DNA from: Piscinibacter sp047600445 | GTDB lineage: Bacteria > Pseudomonadota > Gammaproteobacteria > Burkholderiales > Burkholderiaceae_C | Assembly: GCF_047600445.1 (NCBI RefSeq) | Contig: NZ_JASGKT010000001.1 | Span: 558,001 to 622,000 of the forward strand | Direction: 5' to 3' | Length of the DNA: 64,000 nucleotides | Notes under the pieces: model-generated | What the model was told of the DNA's origin: nothing | Seen by the model: only the letters and a program-made list of their open reading frames with translations | The model's database searches: none | Made by a program: the position numbers and the translations under genes | Part shown: positions 50,814 to 58,434 of the stretch, one piece after another | Layout: the number at the start of each line of letters is the position of its first letter | Numbering within the stretch: position 1 is the first letter of the stretch

Positions 50814-51173
50814 ATGACAGCCATCCGTTCACTGTACAAGAAAGAGTACGCGCGCATCCTTGAACATGGCCCATCGTCCGAGAGTGACTTTGCGCTTGCC
50901 CGGGAACTGATTGACGCAGGTTTCGCCGATGGCAAGTATCAAGTGTCGAAGGGCAGAGACGACCGCGGGCGAGTTGCCCACGTACTCGGCTTCCAGATCA
51001 ACACGAAGGGAAGAGTGTTCCTGGACGAGCTTTGCAGCGCCATCGAGAAGGAGACTTGGGCTCATCGCCTGAAAATGGTCGGTGTTTGGTCCTTCGGCGT
51101 CGTGTCCGCACTTGTCATCGGGTTGGTTTCTGGGCTCGGCGTTGAAATTCTCAAGGCCTATCTGCCGAAGTGA
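50814..51173 (+). CDS. Cassette-encoded small protein with C-terminal membrane anchor
   Basis: 119 residues. N-terminal winged-helix-like region (about 20-80: SESDFALARELIDAGFADGKYQVSK ... LGFQINTKGRVFLDEL) followed by one membrane span near the C-terminus (about 90-110, VGVWSFGVVSALVIGLVSGLG). It resembles small cassette proteins in which a wHTH-like domain is tethered to the membrane; no function is known to me. Its TGA lies 1 base before attC4. Confidence 0.72.
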   Translation: MTAIRSLYKKEYARILEHGPSSESDFALARELIDAGFADGKYQVSKGRDDRGRVAHVLGFQINTKGRVFLDELCSAIEKETWAHRLKMVGVWSFGVVSALVIGLVSGLGVEILKAYLPK

Positions 51174-51174
51174 C

Positions 51175-51301
51175 GCCTAACCCTTCGCTGGAGCGGGGCC
51201 TCCACCGGCCTGGCACTTGGCCCGCGAAGCGCTCGCTGTCATCATCCACTTCGCGGGCCAAGCGCCATTCCGGCTCCGGCCCCTCAGCTCAAACGTTAGG
51301 C
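51175..51301 (+). repeat. attC-like site 4
   Basis: R'' GCCTAAC (51175-51181), R' GTTAGGC (51295-51301), perfect inner palindrome CTTGGCCCGCGAAG/CTTCGCGGGCCAAG (14 bp). Same L'' and L' blocks as sites 1 and 6. 127 bp. Confidence 0.92.
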
Positions 51302-51496
51302 CGCACCAGGCACCACCCTGCACGATCTGCGCTTGGGATGCAAGGCTCTCGCACTGGCGTGTTTTCCCACCAAGCTTGCGCCATCGCTCACGTTGCCAGC
51401 TTGGCATGGGCGTTCAAGCAGAACATCGCTGCTGCGCGACGTCGGGAAGGCATTTTCCCGCGCACCGCTGGCGTATGCCGAGCAGAATGTGCCGCT

Positions 51497-52279
51497 TCAC
51501 TCCCGCACATGTAGCCTGAATCCGAATGCGTCGGCAGCACCGAGTTCTGGTCGGAGTGTCTGGCCGGGAAACTCGTAGTCCCCGCCGTTCAAAGAGCGGT
51601 AGGGGATCGGCTCTGTGGTCTCCAAAGACTGCATCCGGTCACGCAATGCGCTGCTGGCAGCTTCGAACCCTGGCGCGTCCATCCTGTCCGTTTCCCAGGC
51701 GATGAAAGGCGGTAGCACGTCGAACCCCGGATAGTAGAGGATGCCGTGATTGATCGGGAATAGAACGTCATCTATAGGACCGCAGATTCCTCGTGAAGAA
51801 TAGTTCTCCTGCCTGCCGCCCACCGAAACTACAAGCATGGCGCGTTTGCCAGCAAACACTCCTTCGCCATATCTATCCCCCCCACGGCACTCATTGGATA
51901 CACCAACACCGTATGCAAAACCCGCGGAATAGACGCGCTCAACCCAACCCTTGAGAATCGCTGGCATCGAGTACCACCAGAGGGGAAACTGAAGGATCAC
52001 CGCATCAGCCCATAAGAGCTTTGCCTGCTCCGCCTTCACGTCATCGGTGAGCGTCCCGGTAAGAAAGGCGGAGCCTGAAGCGTAGGCGACCCGCATGCGT
52101 TCATCCGGCGCAAGCATTGGGAAGTCCGGGCGATCAATATTTGATTTCCAACCCATCGCATAGAGGTCTGAAACATTTACTTCATGACCCAAAGCCATAA
52201 GTTCGTGCGTCGCAACATCGCGCAGTGACGCGGTAAGCGATTGCGGCTCGGGGTGAGCGAAGACAAGGAAGACTTTCAC
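51497..52279 (-). CDS. Cassette-encoded flavodoxin-fold NAD(P)H oxidoreductase, reverse orientation
   Basis: 260 residues. NQO1/MdaB/KefF-like flavodoxin-fold: FLVFAHPEPQSLTASLRD (FMN phosphate loop, about 4-21), LLWADAVILQFPLWWYSMPAILKGWVERVYSAGFAYG (about 88-124), and VVSVGGRQENYSSRG. Such enzymes reduce quinones or electrophiles with NAD(P)H. The gene runs opposite to all other cassettes, so it needs its own promoter in the roughly 160 bp between its start and attC5. The C-terminus is longer than usual for MdaB. Confidence 0.85.
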   Translation of the reverse strand: MKVFLVFAHPEPQSLTASLRDVATHELMALGHEVNVSDLYAMGWKSNIDRPDFPMLAPDERMRVAYASGSAFLTGTLTDDVKAEQAKLLWADAVILQFPLWWYSMPAILKGWVERVYSAGFAYGVGVSNECRGGDRYGEGVFAGKRAMLVVSVGGRQENYSSRGICGPIDDVLFPINHGILYYPGFDVLPPFIAWETDRMDAPGFEAASSALRDRMQSLETTEPIPYRSLNGGDYEFPGQTLRPELGAADAFGFRLHVRE

Positions 52280-52440
52280 ATGCGATCCTATCGTTCTGGT
52301 ATTTGAATCATCCTACGTGCAACTCATCCACGGCGATTGACCTCAAGCAAGGCTTCATTGCCCATCGTCTACGCTTCCTCGATGACCCACTTGACAACTT
52401 GCGCACAGATGAACCGATCGCACGCACAGCCGAGCGTGCG
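52280..52440. other. Intergenic region before attC5, possible promoter of the reverse cassette
   Basis: AT-richer than its surroundings just upstream of the oxidoreductase start (tracts such as GGTATTTGAATCATCC). No convincing -35/-10 pair could be fixed and no coding frame is credible. It holds the likely 5' leader of the reverse-oriented gene. Confidence 0.4.
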
Positions 52441-52568
52441 GCCTAACACGTCGCTCGAGCCGCCCCCTGCTGCGGCATGCGGCCTTGCCCGCGTGCCGCC
52501 TCTGTTCATCAAGCGTCACGCGGGCAAGGCCGCATGCCGCAGCGGTCGTCTCAGCTCCAACGTTAACG
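52441..52568 (+). repeat. attC-like site 5
   Basis: R'' GCCTAAC (52441-52447) and a variant R' GTTAACG (52562-52568). The inner palindrome is perfect over 27 bp (52469-52495 against 52517-52543), the longest in the array. L'' is GTCGCTCGAGC and L' is CTCAGCTCCAAC, as in site 3. Confidence 0.9.
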
Positions 52569-52570
52569 GT

Positions 52571-52591
52571 TGTCGCAGAAAGCAGGTTAGG
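52571..52591 (+). repeat. 21-nt leader repeat, copy 2
   Basis: Identical to 48100-48120, directly following the variant R' of attC5 and 7 bases before the ATG of the HEPN-like gene. It ends in GGTTAGG, which can serve both as recombination-core remnant and ribosome-binding site. Confidence 0.8.
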
Positions 52592-52598
52592 GCGCTGA

Positions 52599-53369
52599 AT
52601 GGAACTACGTGAGTACCTAGATGCCTGCGCGGGCACTTGGCGCAAGCCGATACTCGACCCAAAGTCGTTCGGAATCATCAAGTACACGACTCCCATTACT
52701 CCGCTGCAGTACCTTGAGTTTGCAGAGAAGGATCTGCGCCTAGGTGGCTCGCGGGGACTAGTGAATGCCTTAACCAATGCCAAGCGTGCCATCGACTGTG
52801 AGATTTCCACACTTCTTGCATGTCTTGGGTTGCCTGAGCCCAGGAATTTTCCCGAACGACTTGATCGCATCCGCGATCTAGGCCTCGTTGCGCCGAGAGT
52901 AGTACGAAAAGTTGTACAACTTCGGAATGTCTTGGAGCATCGCTACTACAAGCCGTCCCGCGTCGAGGTCGAAGATGCCGTTGACGTCGCCACGCTCTTT
53001 CTGGGAGCACTGAAGCTATATCACAAAGGCTGCGCGTATTTGGAGAACGTTTGGCTAGCCGACGAATCTAGCGCGAACCCCAGAGGAGAGGTTAAGCGGA
53101 CGAGCACCCACACGATCTGGCGGCATGATTCAGAGCCAAAGTACACCTACTCTCGTGGAATCTTCGTCGCCAGCGAACTCGACTCGCATGTGGTCGAGCT
53201 TGATCTCATTCACGACAACATCGAAGTGGGCCGGATAGAAGTTTGCGTTGGCACTCCGGGCTATGTAGAACTTCAGGGTCTTCTTCTTCGCGCGGACGTA
53301 GACAACATTGCGTACTCGCGAGCCGGCCCAAGAGCATTCCTCAAAGCGCTCCGGTGCGCAGCGCCCTAA
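52599..53369 (+). CDS. Cassette-encoded HEPN-like protein
   Basis: 256 residues. The N-terminal helical region (about 45-145) fits a HEPN domain: LVNALTNAKRAIDCEISTLL, then VVRKVVQLRNVLEHRYYKPS, where Arg109-Asn110-x3-His114 is the Rx4-6H signature of HEPN RNases. The C-terminal part (about 150-256) is beta-rich and unrecognised. No antitoxin (MNT-type) gene is adjacent. It may be an RNA-cleaving toxin or effector; activity is inferred from the motif only. Its stop overlaps the R'' of attC6. Confidence 0.7.
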   Translation: MELREYLDACAGTWRKPILDPKSFGIIKYTTPITPLQYLEFAEKDLRLGGSRGLVNALTNAKRAIDCEISTLLACLGLPEPRNFPERLDRIRDLGLVAPRVVRKVVQLRNVLEHRYYKPSRVEVEDAVDVATLFLGALKLYHKGCAYLENVWLADESSANPRGEVKRTSTHTIWRHDSEPKYTYSRGIFVASELDSHVVELDLIHDNIEVGRIEVCVGTPGYVELQGLLLRADVDNIAYSRAGPRAFLKALRCAAP

Positions 53370-53488
53370 CCCTTCGCTGGAGGTGGCGGCCACAGCAAGT
53401 CGCCTTGGCCGCGAGGCGCTCGCTGTCTACATCCGCCTCGTGGCCAAGCCGTCTCGCCGGCGTCCGTCCCTCAGTTCAAACGTTAGGC
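53364..53488 (+). repeat. attC-like site 6
   Basis: R'' CCCTAAC (53364-53370), R' GTTAGGC (53482-53488). Inner palindrome CTTGGCCGCGAGGC/GCCTCGTGGCCAAG has one mismatch. Closely similar to site 1. 125 bp. Confidence 0.9.
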
Positions 53489-53603
53489 AGCACAAGCCCG
53501 CATGTCCGCCCCTGCGGCCGTGGTGCGTTGAACGGGTTGTCTTCGCACGGGGCTTCCGGTCACGCTGGCCAAACTCAAGGCGTTGGCCGAGTCGCGAAGT
53601 GCG
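53489..53603. other. Remnant between attC6 and the toxin fragment
   Basis: No intact gene. One frame reads GLPVTLAKLKALAESRSAA and stops at a TAA inside the GCCTAAC half-site at 53604. That is how cassette genes end here, so this may be the 3' end of a deleted cassette gene. Confidence 0.4.
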
Positions 53604-53733
53604 GCCTAACAACGAGCGCGGCAAGGGCGATCACCGCCATGTCGATGGAGAAGAGCAGCCGTACGTGTTTGTCTCCATCGAGCAGTTGCTCGACGATTTT
53701 GAACTCGACATGCGCAAGCGAGGTGCACCATGA
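53604..53733 (+). pseudogene. Truncated TumE/DUF6516-like toxin fused to an attC half-site
   Basis: The frame NNERGKGDHRHVDGEEQPYV followed by FVSIEQLLDDFELDMRKRGA matches the C-terminal end of DUF6516 (TumE-type) toxins, whose conserved RGKGDHxH segment is present. The N-terminal two thirds are missing. At the break the sequence is GCCTAAC, an R'' core. Its stop overlaps the next ATG by 4 bases, the usual toxin-antitoxin coupling. The toxin is therefore presumed dead. Confidence 0.7.
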
Positions 53734-54083
53734 AGGCGATCGTTGAAGTTGCGAAGCGCGGTTCGGCCGTTCGTTCGGCCAGGCGGCAGCTCGCTGCGGC
53801 GAGGCAAGGTCAGTCGCCGGACTTCCGCCTCAGCTTCGAATCGGCGCGCACCTTGTTCTCGGAACTGACGCCCGCTCGTCTGGATTTGCTGGACACGCTG
53901 CGCCGGGTCGGCCCTTGCAGCGTATATGCCTTGGCCAAGGCGGCCGAACGCAACTACTCCAACGTGCACACCGACGTTGCCCGCCTCGAAGAACTCGGTC
54001 TCGTGGAGCGCACGGATGAAGGGGCCGTATCGGTTCCCTTCGAGGCTGTGGAAATCCTCGTTCCGTTGGCGCAAGTCGCCTGA
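53730..54083 (+). CDS. TumA-like HTH antitoxin (HVO_A0114-family)
   Basis: 117 residues. A winged HTH (about 48-110: LTPARLDLLDTLRRVGPCSVYALAKAAERNYSNVHTDVARLEELGLVERTD) of the HVO_A0114 type, which pairs with DUF6516 toxins. It overlaps the truncated toxin by 4 bases (ATGA) and is intact, so it is an orphan antitoxin left by toxin decay. It may keep its own regulatory role. Confidence 0.78.
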   Translation: MKAIVEVAKRGSAVRSARRQLAAARQGQSPDFRLSFESARTLFSELTPARLDLLDTLRRVGPCSVYALAKAAERNYSNVHTDVARLEELGLVERTDEGAVSVPFEAVEILVPLAQVA

Positions 54084-54210
54084 TCGTCTCGCGCGGTCAT
54101 TGATGCAGCGCTTCATCGCTGCAGATCCTTGGCCGGGCACGCCCGACCTTCCGGCCTGCCCGACGCCCCTGAGAGCACTCGTCGAGCCGCTAACGCAGTA
54201 GACTGCGCCC

Positions 54211-54399
54211 ATGAGCGAAGCCGCGCAACGTTTTCTGCGCTCTTTCAAGGCGCTTCCGCAAGCCGATCAGCATGACGTGCTTGTCAGCCTCCTTCGGCTG
54301 CCCATCGAGGCGGAGTACACGACTCCATCCGAGGACGAACTGATCCAAGCGGCTGAGCAGGTCTTTCTCGCGCTGGACGAAGCCGAGCAGCACCAGTGA
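54211..54399 (+). CDS. Small antitoxin-like protein
   Basis: 62 residues, acidic and helical (SEAAQRFLRSFKALPQADQHDVLVSLLRLPIEAEYTTPSEDELIQAAEQVFLALDEAE). The C-terminus resembles short antitoxins that wrap MazF-type toxins (DELIQAAEQVFLALDEAE). It is immediately upstream of a MazF-like gene with a 4-base stop/start overlap, the usual module. Confidence 0.75.
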   Translation: MSEAAQRFLRSFKALPQADQHDVLVSLLRLPIEAEYTTPSEDELIQAAEQVFLALDEAEQHQ

Positions 54400-54722
54400 A
54401 GTCGCCGCCTCGTGGTGAGGTTTGGCTGGTCGATCTCGGCCTTGCCGCGAAGGTTCGTCCATGCTTGGTCTTGAACGTTCCTATCGAGGAACCGGAGCGC
54501 TCGCTCGTCTGCCTCGTGCCGCACACGACAAGCGTGCGAGGCTCTCGCTTCGAGGTGCCGACCCGCGTCAGATTCTTGCAGCCTGGCGCCTTCGATGCGC
54601 AGAGCATCGTCACGGTGCCAACCGTCAGGTTGGTGCGGCGGCTGGGCGTTCTTGCCGCCATTCAACTGGCGGACGTCGAGGCCGCTGTCCTGGCTTGGCT
54701 GGGCATCAGCCGCGACGCCTGA
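54396..54722 (+). CDS. MazF/PemK-type toxin
   Basis: 108 residues, GTG start overlapping the antitoxin stop. MazF-fold: PPRGEVWLVDLGLAAKVRPCLVLNV (about 4-28, with the RPxxVL strand), VCLVPHTTSVRGSRFEVPT and VPTVRLVRRLGVL. The family cleaves mRNA at short sequence motifs. It sits between the cassette island and the benzoate cluster and appears intact. Confidence 0.85.
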   Translation: MKSPPRGEVWLVDLGLAAKVRPCLVLNVPIEEPERSLVCLVPHTTSVRGSRFEVPTRVRFLQPGAFDAQSIVTVPTVRLVRRLGVLAAIQLADVEAAVLAWLGISRDA

Positions 54723-54731
54723 AACGTCGTC

Positions 54732-54755
54732 TGAGCGGACCCATGGGTCCGCTCA
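54732..54755. terminator. 24-nt perfect palindrome between mazF-like and the ABC substrate-binding gene
   Basis: TGAGCGGACCC-AT-GGGTCCGCTCA is fully self-complementary and lies between two convergent genes; a bidirectional terminator is likely. No T-run. Confidence 0.5.
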
Positions 54756-54781
54756 TGAAGCGGATGCCCCCGGCGTGACGG

Positions 54782-55939
54782 TCAGAGCTTGCACCCCCGC
54801 CCCGGATCGGCCAGCGACTTGCTCGCCACGCTGATCAGCTTGTTCTCCTTGCCGCTGACCTGGCGCAGGTAGATGTCCTGCACCGGGTTGTGCGACTTCG
54901 AGACGCTGAACGCGCCGCGCGGGCTGTCGATCTTCGCCTTCTCGATCGCCGCGGCGATCTCGGCCTTCTTGCTCACGTCGCCCTTGGCCGCCGCCAGGCC
55001 GATGCCGAGCATCTGCGCGGCGTCGTAGCCCTGCACCGCGTACACGTCGGGCTGCAGCTTGAAGGCCTTGGCGTAGGCCAGGCGGAAGGCGTTGTCCTTC
55101 GGATTGCCCAGGCTGTCGGCGTAGTGCAGCGTGGTCAGCAGGCCGTCGGCGTCGGCGCCCTGCGCTTCGAGCGTGCCGTCGGTCAGGAAGCCGGCGGCGT
55201 ACAGCGGGATGCTCTTCTTCAGCCCGGCGGCCGCGTAGTCCTTGACGAACTTCACCGCGCCGCCGCCGGCGAAGAAGGTGTAGACGGCGTCCGGCTTGCT
55301 CGCCGCGATCTCGGTCAGCAGCGCCTGGAATTCGACGTTGGGGAAGGGCAGCGACAGTTCCTTGACCACCTTGCCGCCCGACTTCTCGAAGGCCTCCTTG
55401 AAGCCGCGCACCGATTCGTCGCCGGCGGCGTACTTCCAGGTGATGGTGACCACGTTCTTGTGGCCCTTCTTGGCCACCACCTCGCCCATCGCGTAGCCGG
55501 GCTGCCAGTTGCTGAAGCTGGAGCGGAAGATGTTGGGCGCGCACATCGGGCCGGTCACCGCGTCGGCGCCGGCGTTGGGCACCAGCAGCAGCGTGCCGGT
55601 GTCCTTGGCGACCTTGGCCATCGCCATCGCGACGCCCGAGTGCACCGTGCCGACCAGCACGTCGACGTTGTCGCGCTTGACGAGCTTGTTGACGTTGTCG
55701 GTGGCCTTGGCCGGATCGCTCTCGTCGTCGACCTTGACGTACTCGATCTCGCGCCCGCCGAGCTTGCCGCCCTGCTCGTCGACGTAGAGCCGGAAGCCGT
55801 TCTCGATGGCGGTGCCCAGGGCGGCGTAGGTGCCGGTGGCCGGCAGCATCAAGCCGACCTTGAGCTTGGCGCCTTGCGCGTGGGCGGCACCGGCAAGCGC
55901 GGCGAGGGCGGCGGCGAGGGCAAGGGTCGTGGGCTTCAT
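54782..55939 (-). CDS. Liv-type ABC transporter substrate-binding protein, probable benzoate uptake
   Basis: 385 residues from the ATG at 55939, with signal peptide (LALAAALAALAGAAHA). Periplasmic binding protein of the branched-chain/aromatic (LivK, COG0683) type: KVGLMLPATGTYAALGTAIENGFRLYVDEQGGKLGGREIEYV and DVLVGTVHSGVAMAMAKVAK. Its start overlaps the hydrolase stop by 4 bases, so it belongs to the benzoate operon and probably binds benzoate or a related acid. The permease and ATPase genes are not in the window. Confidence 0.88.
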   Translation of the reverse strand: MKPTTLALAAALAALAGAAHAQGAKLKVGLMLPATGTYAALGTAIENGFRLYVDEQGGKLGGREIEYVKVDDESDPAKATDNVNKLVKRDNVDVLVGTVHSGVAMAMAKVAKDTGTLLLVPNAGADAVTGPMCAPNIFRSSFSNWQPGYAMGEVVAKKGHKNVVTITWKYAAGDESVRGFKEAFEKSGGKVVKELSLPFPNVEFQALLTEIAASKPDAVYTFFAGGGAVKFVKDYAAAGLKKSIPLYAAGFLTDGTLEAQGADADGLLTTLHYADSLGNPKDNAFRLAYAKAFKLQPDVYAVQGYDAAQMLGIGLAAAKGDVSKKAEIAAAIEKAKIDSPRGAFSVSKSHNPVQDIYLRQVSGKENKLISVASKSLADPGRGCKL

Positions 55940-56819
55940 CGGTCGTCTCCTGTCGTGTTGGAATGAAGAAAGCGGGTGGCGTGCGCAATCAGCGCGGCGG
56001 CCTGGTCGCGGTGCGGCGAGTGGCCGCAGTCCGGCAATTCCAGCAATTGTGTCCGAGGTACGCGCCGCGCGATGCCGCGGATCTGTTCCAGCGTGCCGTA
56101 CTGGTCGTCCAGCCCCTGCACCGCCAGCAGCGGGCAGGCGATGGCGCGGATCTCTTCCTCGATCGTCCACTGCTTGAAGGGCGGGTGCAGCCAGATGCGG
56201 TTCCAGCCCCAGAACGCGGAGTCGGGGTCGTCGTGGTACTTCGCCAGGCGCTGGCGCAGGTCGGTGGTTTCGTAGGCGGTCCTGGCCTCGGCGATGCTCG
56301 CCACCGACAGGTCTTCGACGAGGATGTGCGGCGCCAGCACGATGGCGCCGGCCACGGCGTCGCGGAACTTCGCAGCGTACAGCAGCGCGATCGAGCCGCC
56401 GTCGCTGTGGCCGAACAGCCAGGGCTTGTCCCGCGCGGCGTCGATGCCCAGCGCTTCGAGCAGCGCCGGCAGCACCTCGTGCGCCTGGCGGTGCATGAAG
56501 TCCAGGTCCCAGGCCTCCTCGGGCGCGCGCGGCGTCGAGCGGCCGTAGCCGGGGCGCGAGTAGACCAGCCCGCGCACGCCGGCGGCGTCGCAGAACGCCT
56601 GCGGAAAGTCGCGCCACATCGCGAGCGAGCCCAGCCCTTCGTGCAGGAAGACGACGAGCGGCGCCGCGCTCCCCCGCTCGAGCGGCGCAGTGCTCCCCCG
56701 CTCGAGCGGCGCAGTGCCCCCCCGTTCACCCTGAGCCTGTCGAAGGGTGGCCGGCGCAATGAACGCATGCTCGATGCGCACGCGCCTGCCGCGCCAGCCG
56801 ATCTCGACGAAGGCCGAAC

Positions 56820-56823
<4 letters not shown>
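55936..56823 (-). CDS. Alpha/beta hydrolase of the benzoate operon, with repeat insertion
   Basis: 295 residues, GTG start at 56823 overlapping the bclA stop by 4 bases. Oxyanion-hole strand VVFLHEGLGSLAMWRDFP, nucleophile elbow FGHSDGGSIALLYAAKF, Asp in QGLDDQYG and His in DCGHSPHRDQ are visible. Residues about 24-52 (ATLRQAQGERGG then eight-residue repeats LERGSTAP) replace the short normal loop and derive from repeat DNA. Hydrolases here are regularly found in box clusters; the role, perhaps hydrolysis of a lactone or CoA ester, is not established. Confidence 0.88.
56668..56747. repeat. 24-bp tandem repeats plus a REP-like element inside a hydrolase gene
   Basis: About 2.5 tandem units of 24 bp (GCTCCCCCGCTCGAGCGGCG...) are followed at 56722-56747 by the widespread element read as CCCTTCGACAGGCTCAGGG on the minus strand. 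All are in frame and translated into a low-complexity loop. Confidence 0.85.
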
Positions 56824-58418
<1,595 letters not shown>

Positions 58419-58434
58419 GAGGCCTCCGGTGGTG

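Larger units (their letters stand above)
48092..53610. mobile_element. Integrase-less integron cassette array (CALIN-type)
   Basis: Six attC-like sites (48905, 49658, 50625, 51175, 52441, 53364) of about 110-130 bp each separate single-gene cassettes. A lone half-site lies at the left and another at the right end. The sites share R'' (R/C)CCTAAC, then CCCTTCGCTGGAG- or CGTCGCTCGAG-type L'' blocks, long inner palindromes, L' CTCAGCTCAAAC and R' GTTAGGC. The genes have lower GC than the flanks. No tyrosine recombinase gene occurs in the window, so mobility would need an integrase elsewhere. Confidence 0.88.

Noticed and set aside
53308..53606. N-terminal part of a 141-codon frame running into the TumE-like fragment
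   Set aside because: It reads through attC6 and the end of the HEPN-like gene in another frame; only the part after 53604 has toxin similarity.
47912..54731. Integron integrase or other recombinase
   Set aside because: I looked for tyrosine-recombinase motifs in all frames of the island and found none, nor any transposase in the window.
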